A stretch of 64,000 nt of DNA from NCBI GenBank assembly GCA_948678575.1, contig CAPPGO010000001.1, forward strand, positions 186,001 to 250,000, read 5' to 3'. This DNA is from an uncultured Clostridia bacterium (GTDB lineage Bacteria > Bacillota > Clostridia > TANB77 > CAG-508). A model generated the notes under the pieces. The model did not search any database. It saw only the letters and a program-made list of their open reading frames with translations, and was not told the origin of the DNA. The position numbers and the translations under genes were made by a program. This document shows positions 1 through 7,770 of the stretch, piece after piece; position 1 is the first letter of the stretch; the number at the start of each line of letters is the position of its first letter.

Positions 1-1278
1 ATTAAGCTCTACTGTACCAGTATCACCACTTCTTTGTTTTGCGATAATAACTTCTGCAATGTTTCTTTTTTCACTTTCTTTATTGTAATAATCATCTCTA
101 TAAAGAAAAACTACTATATCAGCATCTTGTTCGATAGAACCAGACTCTCTTAAATCTGAAAGCATTGGTCTTTTATCATTTCTTTGTTCAGAACTACGAG
201 AAAGTTGTGAAAGTGCAATAACTGGAACATCTAATTCTTTTGCCAATACTTTAAGCGATCTACTTATCTCTGCAATTTCTTGCTCACGACTATTTGTCTT
301 TCCTGTACCTTGAATTAATTGCAAATAATCTATAACAATAAGTCCTATATTTTTCTCCATTTTTAATTTTCTACATTTTGTTCTTATTCCAGTTATATTA
401 ATACCTGGCGTATCATCTATATATATAGGTGCATCTGATAATGTACCTAATGTTGTTGCAAGTTTTACCCAATCTTCATCATCCATTTGACCAGTTCTAA
501 CTTTATTACTATCTACCATTGCTTCACTACATAAAATTCTGTTACCTACTTGCGCCTTAGACATTTCCAAGTTAAATATTGCAACTGGAATATGACTTTT
601 TACAGCAGCATTTGTTGCAATATTTATTGCAAATGCTGACTTACCCATTGCAGGTCTTGCTGCTAAAATAATTAAATCTGAATTATGAAGTCCCGCTGTT
701 TTTCTATCAAAATCTATGAATCCACTAGGAACACCAGTTATAAAACCTTTTTGATTATATAGTTTTTCTAATTCATTAAAAGATTCTACTAATACATCTT
801 TTAATGGAGTATATCCTTTGGTATTCTTTTTTTGAGTTAATTCAAAAACTTTTCTCTCTGCCATTTCCAAAATGCTATCTGCATTTTCTGATTCATCATA
901 TCCTAATGAAATCATTTCATTAGAAGTTTGTATCAAACTACGAAGACTAGCTTTTTCTTCAACTATTTTAATATACATGTCTACATTCGCAGTAGTTGGT
1001 ACTCTTTCAGGTAATCCAGCTAAATATTCTAATCCACCGACTCTTTCAAAATTACCTTGTTCTGTAAGTTCTGATTTTACTGTAATAATATCAACTGGTT
1101 CACTTTTAGAATATAAACTTAAAATTGCAGAAAAAATTGCTCTGTTATCTTCTCTATAAAAGCTATCTTCCTTTAACACTTCCAATGCACTAATAACTGC
1201 ATCTTTATCTGTAAGCATACTTCCTAAAATTGCTTGTTCTGCTTCTATATCGTGTGGTGGTACTTTTCCTATCTCCAT
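1..1278 (-). CDS. dnaB: Replicative DNA helicase DnaB (3' end cut by window edge)
   Basis: Unwinds DNA at the replication fork as a hexamer. The reading frame runs from ATG at 1278 off the left edge, giving about 426 residues, so only the last few residues of a normal ~440-residue DnaB are missing. The N-terminus (MEIGKVPPHDIEAEQAILG) is the typical primase-interacting domain. The RecA-like domain carries a Walker A motif (ARPAMGKSAFAINIA, near 610-660). A ribosome site (AAAGGGAAAGGA) precedes the start. It lies 15 nt downstream of the HExxH gene and belongs to the FabD-like/rplI operon. The gdpP-rplI-dnaB neighbourhood is characteristic of Bacillota, although here other genes are inserted. 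Confidence 0.96.
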   Translation of the reverse strand, partial: MEIGKVPPHDIEAEQAILGSMLTDKDAVISALEVLKEDSFYREDNRAIFSAILSLYSKSEPVDIITVKSELTEQGNFERVGGLEYLAGLPERVPTTANVDMYIKIVEEKASLRSLIQTSNEMISLGYDESENADSILEMAERKVFELTQKKNTKGYTPLKDVLVESFNELEKLYNQKGFITGVPSGFIDFDRKTAGLHNSDLIILAARPAMGKSAFAINIATNAAVKSHIPVAIFNLEMSKAQVGNRILCSEAMVDSNKVRTGQMDDEDWVKLATTLGTLSDAPIYIDDTPGINITGIRTKCRKLKMEKNIGLIVIDYLQLIQGTGKTNSREQEIAEISRSLKVLAKELDVPVIALSQLSRSSEQRNDKRPMLSDLRESGSIEQDADIVVFLYRDDYYNKESEKRNIAEVIIAKQRSGDTGTVELN

Positions 1279-1293
1279 AGTTTATTCCTTTCC

Positions 1294-2532
1294 CTATTCT
1301 TTTTCTCTTTCTTTTATAATTCCTTGCATTCTCTCATACATTTCTTTTTGACTGTCTTTTGACAATTGAACAAATTGATTTAAAACTTTCTTGCCTTCCT
1401 CATGTATATTATATAATTTTGCATATAGTTCCACTTTTTCTTCTGGTGGAAGCATTGCAAAAAGTTCTAATATTTCTGTTTTCTTATCTTCAATACTTTT
1501 TTCTGTTTCTGCTGATTTAGTGTCACCTCTTCTACTAATAGTTATTTGAGGCGTTTGTTGATATGGTTGCATTTCTTTTCTTAAATCATCTACTTCTTTT
1601 TGAGTAACAGAAGTGCGATGTAATAATTTAGATAATTTTATTGTTATACTTTCTAAATCTTTGCTTCCTGTTTTTGAATTTTTTCTATTATATGCTTCGT
1701 CTATTTTCTTAGCTATAATATTATTAGGATCTATTGCCATTATAGTTAATGCTTTAAATCTTTTTCTATCTGTATCATTTTCCTTTGTATTAATAAAAGG
1801 AAGTGTTTGCAAAAATTCATCTCCTAATTGTTGATATGTACGATTATATGTAACATTCCAATCAGAAGTTATATTTGCTCCATTTGCACTTACTGGCGTT
1901 CTTAATTTGTACATTCCATCTAATTCACAAGCCATAGATTCTGCCATACATTCTCTAAGGAAAACTATCTCACTCTCATTCCAGCCAAATTCATACCCTG
2001 GTTTTCCTACATAAGATAATTTTCCTTCTTTTCCTCTTAAATTGCTTGGTCTATATACTTTATCTGTATTTGGACTTACTGGTCCAACATCTGGTGTAAT
2101 ACAATGTGCCAATTCATGAAATACTATATGTCTCATAAGGTTAGATGATAATGTTAAGTCTATCATCATACTTCCACTACCTCTACATCCACCCCATCGA
2201 CCATATATAGCACCCGCTGGCATTTCTTCAACTTTATTTAATCCCAATGTTAACTGTTTCAAAACATCTACAATATTATTATCAGAAAAGTATTTTTTCT
2301 CTTTTCCTAATGAAATAAATTGTTGAATATCTAATAATAATTCTTTTTGCTTTTCTGAGGATATATTAGGTAAATCTCTTTTTATTCTTTTTTCTAATAA
2401 TTGGGGAAGAATTTTAGTTTTTACAACAGCTATTCTTTGCGCTCTTTCAAACTTATTTTTGGTATTCTCAGCTTCTTGTAATTTAACTAAAATTTCAGTT
2501 TTTAAATTAATTATTTCATCATCAACTGGCAT
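1294..2532 (-). CDS. Putative cytoplasmic HExxH zinc metallopeptidase-like protein
   Basis: 412 residues, no signal peptide or membrane segment, so probably cytoplasmic. A zinc-protease signature HELAH lies at residues 139-143 (context MRHIVFHELAHCI). A likely third ligand, Glu198, lies about 55 residues later (MAESMACELDG), a gluzincin-like arrangement. The N-terminal 100 residues and the C-terminal 130 are charged and helical, with no recognised domain. The start has an AAAGAGG ribosome site. It sits between rplI and dnaB with small gaps, so is probably co-transcribed with them. I do not recognise the family; the peptidase activity is inferred from the motif only, and its substrate is unknown. 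Confidence 0.72.
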   Translation of the reverse strand: MPVDDEIINLKTEILVKLQEAENTKNKFERAQRIAVVKTKILPQLLEKRIKRDLPNISSEKQKELLLDIQQFISLGKEKKYFSDNNIVDVLKQLTLGLNKVEEMPAGAIYGRWGGCRGSGSMMIDLTLSSNLMRHIVFHELAHCITPDVGPVSPNTDKVYRPSNLRGKEGKLSYVGKPGYEFGWNESEIVFLRECMAESMACELDGMYKLRTPVSANGANITSDWNVTYNRTYQQLGDEFLQTLPFINTKENDTDRKRFKALTIMAIDPNNIIAKKIDEAYNRKNSKTGSKDLESITIKLSKLLHRTSVTQKEVDDLRKEMQPYQQTPQITISRRGDTKSAETEKSIEDKKTEILELFAMLPPEEKVELYAKLYNIHEEGKKVLNQFVQLSKDSQKEMYERMQGIIKEREKE

Positions 2533-2566
2533 TTATAAATCCTCTTTTTTATTATATAAATAAAGC

Positions 2567-3013
2567 TTAATTTGGTACTATCATTACATTAACTGATGCA
2601 ATAACTCCTTCATACAATTTAATATCAACTTTTGTCACACCAGCTACTTTAATTGCATCTTTTAACAATACTTTCTTTTTATCTACTTCTATATTAAAAT
2701 CACTTTTTAATGCTTCTGCTATTTCCTTAGATGTTACTCCACCAAATAATTTTCCATTATCTCCTGATTTAACTTTTAATTTTACAGTAAGTTTTTTTAA
2801 TTTTTCAGCGATTTCTTTTGCTTCCTTCAATTCTTCACCTTTTCTAAAAGCATTAGAATCTTTTTTTGCTTGAAGATTATTCATATTTCCAGCATCAGCA
2901 GGTACTGCTAATCCTTTTGGAAATAAAAAGTTTCTAGCATATCCATCTGCTGCATTTATAACTTGATCTTTTTTACCAACACCTTTTATATCTTGTTTTA
3001 AAATAACTTTCAT
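2567..3013 (-). CDS. rplI: 50S ribosomal protein L9
   Basis: 148 residues, the normal L9 length. The start MKVILKQDIKGVGKKDQVI and the following GYARNFLFPKGLA are diagnostic of the N-terminal rRNA-binding domain. A charged helix (about 45-75) joins it to the C-terminal domain (KLFGGVTSKEIAEAL). The start codon overlaps the stop of the FabD-like gene (ATGA), and its ribosome site AGGAGG lies inside that gene's last codons, so translation of the two is probably coupled. Binds domain V of 23S rRNA at the L1 stalk base. Confidence 0.98.
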   Translation of the reverse strand: MKVILKQDIKGVGKKDQVINAADGYARNFLFPKGLAVPADAGNMNNLQAKKDSNAFRKGEELKEAKEIAEKLKKLTVKLKVKSGDNGKLFGGVTSKEIAEALKSDFNIEVDKKKVLLKDAIKVAGVTKVDIKLYEGVIASVNVMIVPN

Positions 3014-3951
3014 CTTTTACCTCCTATTATTAAATTATCTGCATCTATAATATTTCCATTAAGACCAATTATGTTACATTGCTCTTGTAAATGGTCATTT
3101 ATAAAATTTTTTCCCATAATTACTATAATATCTTTTTCTTTATATCCAGTTTTTTCAAAATACTCCATAGTTCTTCTAGTTTGAATTGGAGTAACTAGAT
3201 ATTCAGCCAAACTATCATTTATATCCTCTTTGCTCATATCATTACTATACATAGTTGCTGTTCTAGTACAAAATATTTTTTCAAGATTTTTCGAATTAAA
3301 TACTTTTATTTTATCCTTAAAAATATTTTTTTGTTTTTCTTTTAACTTTAACATGATATCTGTGTGAAAAGGACAAACTAATTCTGACATACGTAAATTT
3401 TCTAATGGTTCATCTTTTCTTTTATATTTCATAAAATTAAAAATATCTTCTTTATTTTTCCCTATAATAATGCTACTAGTATTTGTTTTAGTAAAATCTG
3501 GAACAAAATTTATTATTTTAAAACCTTTTTTTAAAAGTTCTTTTTCAATTTTATCTTCATAAGGAACTCTCCCAATATAATATTTTTCTTTACATAAATC
3601 ATTTCGATAAAATTCATCTGAAAGCTTTGCTCTTTCTTTAACAAATTCTATTCCTTCTCTAATATCCAATACATTCGCTGCAATTAAAGAACTAATTTCA
3701 CCTAGACTATATCCTATTGAAATATTATTATCAATATTATGTATTTTAGAGTATTCTAAATATTGTGCTACTTCTAAAGCAACAATCAATACTTGTGCAT
3801 ATTTAGTATTAGAAATATTTTCATTATTTTTATTTACTGCTTCAAAAATATCATCAATACCATATTCATAACAAAAATTCTTAAGATAGTCCCTATTTAG
3901 TAATTCAAGGTCAAAATAACCTTGTCCTGGAAATATAATAATATTACTCAA
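3010..3951 (-). CDS. FabD-like malonyl-CoA:ACP acyltransferase-family protein
   Basis: 313 residues. FabD-family landmarks appear in order: FPGQG at 7-11, the nucleophile elbow GYSLGE at 80-85 (Ser82; usual form GHSLGE), Arg107 in ERAKL, and His195 in CPFHTDIM. These would form the Ser-His dyad and carboxylate-binding Arg of malonyl/acyl transferases. It is divergent elsewhere. It is not next to other fatty-acid genes but overlaps rplI by 4 nt, so it could be a housekeeping FabD or a specialised acyltransferase; the substrate is unknown. The start is TTG with GAGGAG five bases upstream. A promoter candidate lies at 3981-4009. Confidence 0.82.
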   Translation of the reverse strand: MSNIIIFPGQGYFDLELLNRDYLKNFCYEYGIDDIFEAVNKNNENISNTKYAQVLIVALEVAQYLEYSKIHNIDNNISIGYSLGEISSLIAANVLDIREGIEFVKERAKLSDEFYRNDLCKEKYYIGRVPYEDKIEKELLKKGFKIINFVPDFTKTNTSSIIIGKNKEDIFNFMKYKRKDEPLENLRMSELVCPFHTDIMLKLKEKQKNIFKDKIKVFNSKNLEKIFCTRTATMYSNDMSKEDINDSLAEYLVTPIQTRRTMEYFEKTGYKEKDIIVIMGKNFINDHLQEQCNIIGLNGNIIDADNLIIGGKR

Positions 3952-3980
3952 ATTAACTCCTCATAACATTTATTTTATCT

Positions 3981-4009
3981 ATTTTATAACACTTTTGCCT
4001 TTTTTTCAA
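3981..4009 (-). promoter_or_regulatory. Candidate sigma-A promoter for the FabD-like/rplI/dnaB operon
   Basis: On the minus strand: -35 TTGAAA (4004-4009), 17-nt spacer, -10 TAAAAT (3981-3986). It lies about 35 bp upstream of the TTG start and just past the terminator of the CYTH-like gene. Confidence 0.55.
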
Positions 4010-4030
4010 CTTATATTATAAATTTATTAA

Positions 4031-4077
4031 TAAAAAAATACCCCTCAAAGTGCCAAATTTCTGCATAGCACCCTGAG
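4031..4077 (-). terminator. Rho-independent terminator after the CYTH-like gene
   Basis: Minus-strand RNA forms a 10-bp stem (arms 4068-4077 and 4044-4053, with two G-U pairs) with a 14-nt loop. It is followed by GGGG and then a U-rich run (4031-4040). Confidence 0.75.
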
Positions 4078-4127
4078 TTGTATTCTTTACATTTGTTTTT
4101 GCTGGTTACAACCTGCATGGTTAAGGC

Positions 4128-4778
4128 TTAAGCATTTAATCTTTCAAGTGCCCGTTCATACCTGCTCAAATTAATAAGCTCACACTCTGGAAATTGCTCC
4201 AATAAAAACTGATATATTTCTTTTATTATTGGCTCTGCTTTTATAGAATAGCCTCTTATTTTCAGTAAATTATCTTCTGCCTTCCGTCCGCCTGCTTCAT
4301 AATCAATATGATCTAACATGAGGGTTATTCGCTCTCCAGATTTAATTACATCATATTGTAATCTGCTTGTAGAACATATTAATACTGGTGTTAAACTGAT
4401 GCTTGAAAAATCAAATTGTGGAAAAAATGCTTTCAAAGGAGAAAATATTTCGATAAACTTCTCTCCTTGCTCTAAACGAATAACTGGTATTTCAACCTCA
4501 TCCCATAAAGAGTATTTAATCTTTTGCGGAACTGCAGTCTTGGTTCTCATAATTAAAGTCTTTTTTCTCGAACCCTGCACTTTCTCTCTGATTTTCAAAC
4601 TTCCACCCTGATTTAACAAAGTGTCATTTTCATCATCATAATAGGTATCCCTACAAAACATATTGCTTGGATTACTAATTACTTCAACTATCCGTTTAAT
4701 TTCATCCATCAAGCAAGTTTTTCTGGGCTCTACCAAATTATTAATGATGAGCTTTTTCTCTTTTCTTTTTCCTTCCAT
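4128..4778 (-). CDS. CYTH-like (triphosphate tunnel) domain protein
   Basis: 216 residues from ATG at 4778. A TTG six codons upstream is open, but a GGAGGAG ribosome site sits between the two, nine bases before the ATG, so the ATG is the likely start. The segment YYDDENDTLLNQGGSLKIRE resembles the CYTH core (YYDT...L...G.SLRIR), followed by the beta strand KKTLIMRTKT and acidic/basic strands. The usual N-terminal ExExK metal/substrate motif is not evident. Family members act on triphosphates or as class IV adenylate cyclases; activity here is uncertain. Its base composition is visibly richer in G+C than its neighbours, and it has its own promoter and terminator, suggesting a later insertion. 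Confidence 0.6.
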   Translation of the reverse strand: MEGKRKEKKLIINNLVEPRKTCLMDEIKRIVEVISNPSNMFCRDTYYDDENDTLLNQGGSLKIREKVQGSRKKTLIMRTKTAVPQKIKYSLWDEVEIPVIRLEQGEKFIEIFSPLKAFFPQFDFSSISLTPVLICSTSRLQYDVIKSGERITLMLDHIDYEAGGRKAEDNLLKIRGYSIKAEPIIKEIYQFLLEQFPECELINLSRYERALERLNA

Positions 4779-4835
4779 AATATCATGCTCCTCCAATTTA
4801 TAGAGCTAAAACTAAGGTTAATATGTGTCTTCAAG

Positions 4836-4864
4836 ATTATAGCACATTTATCTTATACCTTCAA
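4836..4864 (-). promoter_or_regulatory. Promoter of the CYTH-like gene
   Basis: Minus strand: -35 TTGAAG (4859-4864), 17-nt spacer with a TGTGC just before the hexamer, -10 TATAAT (4836-4841). It ends about 57 bp upstream of the ATG. Confidence 0.7.
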
Positions 4865-4918
4865 GTTTTGTCGAAATTTGTCTACAATTATTATATAACT
4901 ATATAAATTTCTTACAAT

Positions 4919-4944
4919 AAAAAAAGATGCTTTTGCATCTTTTT
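4919..4944 (-). terminator. Terminator after gdpP
   Basis: Perfect 10-bp hairpin (4921-4930 with 4935-4944, loop of four) flanked by A and U runs, directly after the gdpP stop codon. The symmetry means it could act on both strands. Confidence 0.8.
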
Positions 4945-6954
4945 TTAACCTATTTCTGATAAGTATTCATTTATTCTAATAATAAGTTCATCATGAGCCT
5001 CTTCTAATGTTAATCCTGTAAGCTGTGCTCCTGCTAAAGTGATGTGACCTCCACCACCTAGCTTTTCTAATATAACTTGAACATTAACATCACCTATTGA
5101 ACGACCAGAAATACATATTTTATCCCCTAGATTTCCAATTACAAATGATGCTGTAATATCACTAATTGTAAGAAGTTCGTCTGCTGCTTTAGCACAAATT
5201 AAATTTACGTTTTCATAATTTTCACTATCATACATAGATATAGCAATTGTATCTGTTACTTTTTCTGCTTTTTTTACTATATCTGCTATTGTATTATAAC
5301 TTTCTAAATCTGCTTGGAACCATTTTTTTACTCTAATAATGTCTACACCATATTTTCTTAAATGTGCTGCAGCTTCAAATGTTCTAACACCTGTTTTAAA
5401 AGTAAAATCTTTTGTGTCTACCATGATTCCACCATATAAAGCTTCTGCCTCAATTAGATTTAAATTAATATCATCTGCTGCATATTGTATAATTTCTGTA
5501 ACAAGTTCTGCTGCGGATGAAGCATACACTTCATGGAAAGTCATAAGTGCATTTTCAATATAATCTGTACTTTTTCTATGGTGATCTATAATTATTTTCT
5601 TTTCTATTTTATCTAATAAATCTGGAAATTCTACATAACTGCTTTTATGAGTATCAACTATAACTAATAATGTATCTTTACCAATTAAGCTTTCGACATC
5701 TTCCTCTGCTTTTATAATTCCTTTATATTCATCATTTTCTTTTAAATCTAAATAGAACTTTTCAACAGATTTACTAAGCTCACTTGCAATATAACATTTC
5801 TTATTTAAAGCTGTTGCTAATCTATAAATACCCAAAGCAGAACCTAAAGCATCAATATCAATATTTTTATGTCCCATAACAATAACATTTTCAGATTCTT
5901 CGATAATTCTTTTTAATGTATGTGCTGTTGTTCTAGCTTTTACCTTAGTTCTCTTTTCAACTTCTAAAGTGTTTCCACCATAAAATTTGAATTTATCATC
6001 TCTTTTTACTATAGCTTGATCGCCACCACGCCCTAATACAACATCCATAACATTTAATGCTGATTTGTATTTTTCGTAGTTTGTTTTACCTTCATTAGAT
6101 ACTGCAATGCTTAACGTAACTTGCACTTTATATTCTGTATCTAAAGCTTTCACTTTATCTAATATAGAAAACTTACTTTTTTCTATATCTGATAAATATT
6201 GTTGCTCAAAAATATATATAAAAGAATCTCTTTCGGTTTTTATAATTAAACCACCAGTTTCTTTCGCCCAATCTAAAATAAGTTTTTCTATTTTAGCAAA
6301 TAATTCCATCTTTTCTTCTGGTAATGCTGTTTGAGAAATTTCTTCATAATTGTCTATCATAGCAATACCAACACAAGTTTTTGAATTTGTATAAGTATCA
6401 AAAAGTTCATTATATTTTGTATCATCAATAAAATATAATGTTAATATATATTCATTTGCTTTTCTTTTATCTCTTTTTCTATTTTTAACAGCTCCACCAC
6501 GAATTTTATATATCTTATTTCCAATTGTAATCTGTTTTGTAAATTCTTTTATTGAGTCATCTTTCTCTAAATCTAATTTTATCTCTTTTACAATTGGGTT
6601 TAGATAATTATTCATATCTGTATTTTGAAATTCATCTATAAAAGTTCTACTTCTCCAAATAATGTGTCCATCTGTTTCAACTAAAACTAATGGTATTGGT
6701 GAATTTATTAAATTATTTTTACTTGTACTATTAACATCAGAAGCAATAGCTTGAATATGGTCAACTATTTGACTTTTTTTCTTACTTTGAGTAACAACTG
6801 TATAAAATACCATTGCAATAAAAAGTAATATAGCTGGTAATAACCATCTTATATCATAAGTACAAAGTATAATAAGAAGTATTGCTATAACTGTTAAATG
6901 TAATCCACTTTTTATAGTAAGCTTATCTAAAATTTTACCATTGGAATTTGGCAT
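4945..6954 (-). CDS. gdpP: Cyclic-di-AMP phosphodiesterase GdpP (DHH/DHHA1, membrane)
   Basis: 669 residues, the usual GdpP length. Two N-terminal membrane helices (about 19-31 and 38-54) are followed by a PAS-like region, a degenerate GGDEF domain (about 180-320), then the DHH and DHHA1 catalytic domains. Visible motifs: HKNIDIDALGS near 360, VDTHKSS near 430, DHH (IIIDHHRKS) near 456 and GGGGHITLAG near 633. The family hydrolyses c-di-AMP to pApA at the membrane and so controls cell-wall and potassium homeostasis. In B. subtilis it precedes rplI and dnaC; here the CYTH-like and FabD-like genes intervene. Ribosome site AGGAGA. Confidence 0.95.
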   Translation of the reverse strand: MPNSNGKILDKLTIKSGLHLTVIAILLIILCTYDIRWLLPAILLFIAMVFYTVVTQSKKKSQIVDHIQAIASDVNSTSKNNLINSPIPLVLVETDGHIIWRSRTFIDEFQNTDMNNYLNPIVKEIKLDLEKDDSIKEFTKQITIGNKIYKIRGGAVKNRKRDKRKANEYILTLYFIDDTKYNELFDTYTNSKTCVGIAMIDNYEEISQTALPEEKMELFAKIEKLILDWAKETGGLIIKTERDSFIYIFEQQYLSDIEKSKFSILDKVKALDTEYKVQVTLSIAVSNEGKTNYEKYKSALNVMDVVLGRGGDQAIVKRDDKFKFYGGNTLEVEKRTKVKARTTAHTLKRIIEESENVIVMGHKNIDIDALGSALGIYRLATALNKKCYIASELSKSVEKFYLDLKENDEYKGIIKAEEDVESLIGKDTLLVIVDTHKSSYVEFPDLLDKIEKKIIIDHHRKSTDYIENALMTFHEVYASSAAELVTEIIQYAADDINLNLIEAEALYGGIMVDTKDFTFKTGVRTFEAAAHLRKYGVDIIRVKKWFQADLESYNTIADIVKKAEKVTDTIAISMYDSENYENVNLICAKAADELLTISDITASFVIGNLGDKICISGRSIGDVNVQVILEKLGGGGHITLAGAQLTGLTLEEAHDELIIRINEYLSEIG

Positions 6955-6988
6955 AAAATCTCCTATTCTATATAAAATAACATAGTAT

Positions 6989-7017
6989 ATTATACTACTT
7001 ATTCTAATTTATGTCAA
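6989..7017 (-). promoter_or_regulatory. Consensus sigma-A promoter of gdpP
   Basis: Minus strand: TTGACA (7012-7017), 17-nt spacer, TATAAT (6989-6994), a perfect match to the consensus. It lies about 35 bp upstream of the gdpP ATG. Confidence 0.85.
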
Positions 7018-7075
7018 ACAGCTAAGAACCATACCAAATATTGTATAAAAAACAAAATTATTTGATAAGCAAAAC

Positions 7076-7106
7076 AAAAATCCCCAACTTGATAACAAAT
7101 TGGGGA
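7076..7106 (-). terminator. Terminator of the rpoB-rpoC-Ig-like operon
   Basis: Minus-strand stem UCCCCAA/UUGGGGA (7100-7106 with 7081-7087), 12-nt loop, then a U run (7076-7080). It sits 17 bp after the Ig-like gene's stop. Confidence 0.85.
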
Positions 7107-7123
7107 TAGCTGTTAGACTTTTT

Positions 7124-7759
7124 CTATCTAATTGTTAAGTTTACACTTTTTTCTTCACCTGTATATGTGTCTAAAAGTGTAATTGTAACTTTTCCTTTTT
7201 GAATTCCTGTTACAATTCCATTTTTATTAACAGTAGCAATTTCATCATTACTTGAAGAATATACTAATGTATCTATACTTGCATCTGATGGTGTAACTTG
7301 AAGTTTAAGTTGTAAATCATTTCCAACTTTTATACTACTACTTGTAGATGTAAATTTCATAGTTTTTATAGGTACTATACTTTTTATATCTACTTTATCT
7401 TCAACACCATTACATTTTGCTGTAATTGTAGCAGTACCATTTCCAACTGCTGTTACAACACCATTGCTAACAGTAGCAACTGTTTCATCAGAAGATGTAT
7501 ATTCTACACCTTCTCTTGTTTCAGTTCCATCTACTACGACACTAAGTGTTGCTTCTTCTTTATCTTTAAAAGATATAAAATCCTTATCAGTTGTAAGTTT
7601 AATTGTATGTGTAGTGTTTGATTTTACATCATTTTCTTCTATTGAAACTAATGACTTTCCAAACACTTTACCTTTATTTAATACTAGAAACAAAGCTATT
7701 ATTGCTACAATTACAAAAATTACTATTGATATGATTAAAACTTTATCTTGTTTTTTCAT
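7124..7759 (-). CDS. Membrane-anchored protein with two Big_2 (bacterial Ig-like) domains
   Basis: 211 residues. A short basic N-terminus and one hydrophobic helix (about 7-27) act as a membrane anchor or uncleaved signal. Two Ig-like repeats follow: about 60-128 (SSDETVATVSNGVVTAVGNGTATITA) and about 129-211 (SSSNDEIATVNKNGIVTGIQKGKVTITL), both with the ATV..G.VT...G..TIT pattern of Big_2. The likely location is the outer membrane face or wall. It starts 11 bp after rpoC with an AAGGAG site and shares its terminator, so it is expressed from the rpoBC operon. Function unknown; adhesion or wall-binding is only a family-level guess. Confidence 0.85.
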   Translation of the reverse strand: MKKQDKVLIISIVIFVIVAIIALFLVLNKGKVFGKSLVSIEENDVKSNTTHTIKLTTDKDFISFKDKEEATLSVVVDGTETREGVEYTSSDETVATVSNGVVTAVGNGTATITAKCNGVEDKVDIKSIVPIKTMKFTSTSSSIKVGNDLQLKLQVTPSDASIDTLVYSSSNDEIATVNKNGIVTGIQKGKVTITLLDTYTGEEKSVNLTIR

Positions 7760-7770
7760 AATATTTCTCC

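Noticed and set aside
3010..3951. Polyketide or fatty-acid synthase cluster
   Set aside because: A single acyltransferase-like gene; no ketosynthase, reductase or carrier protein nearby.
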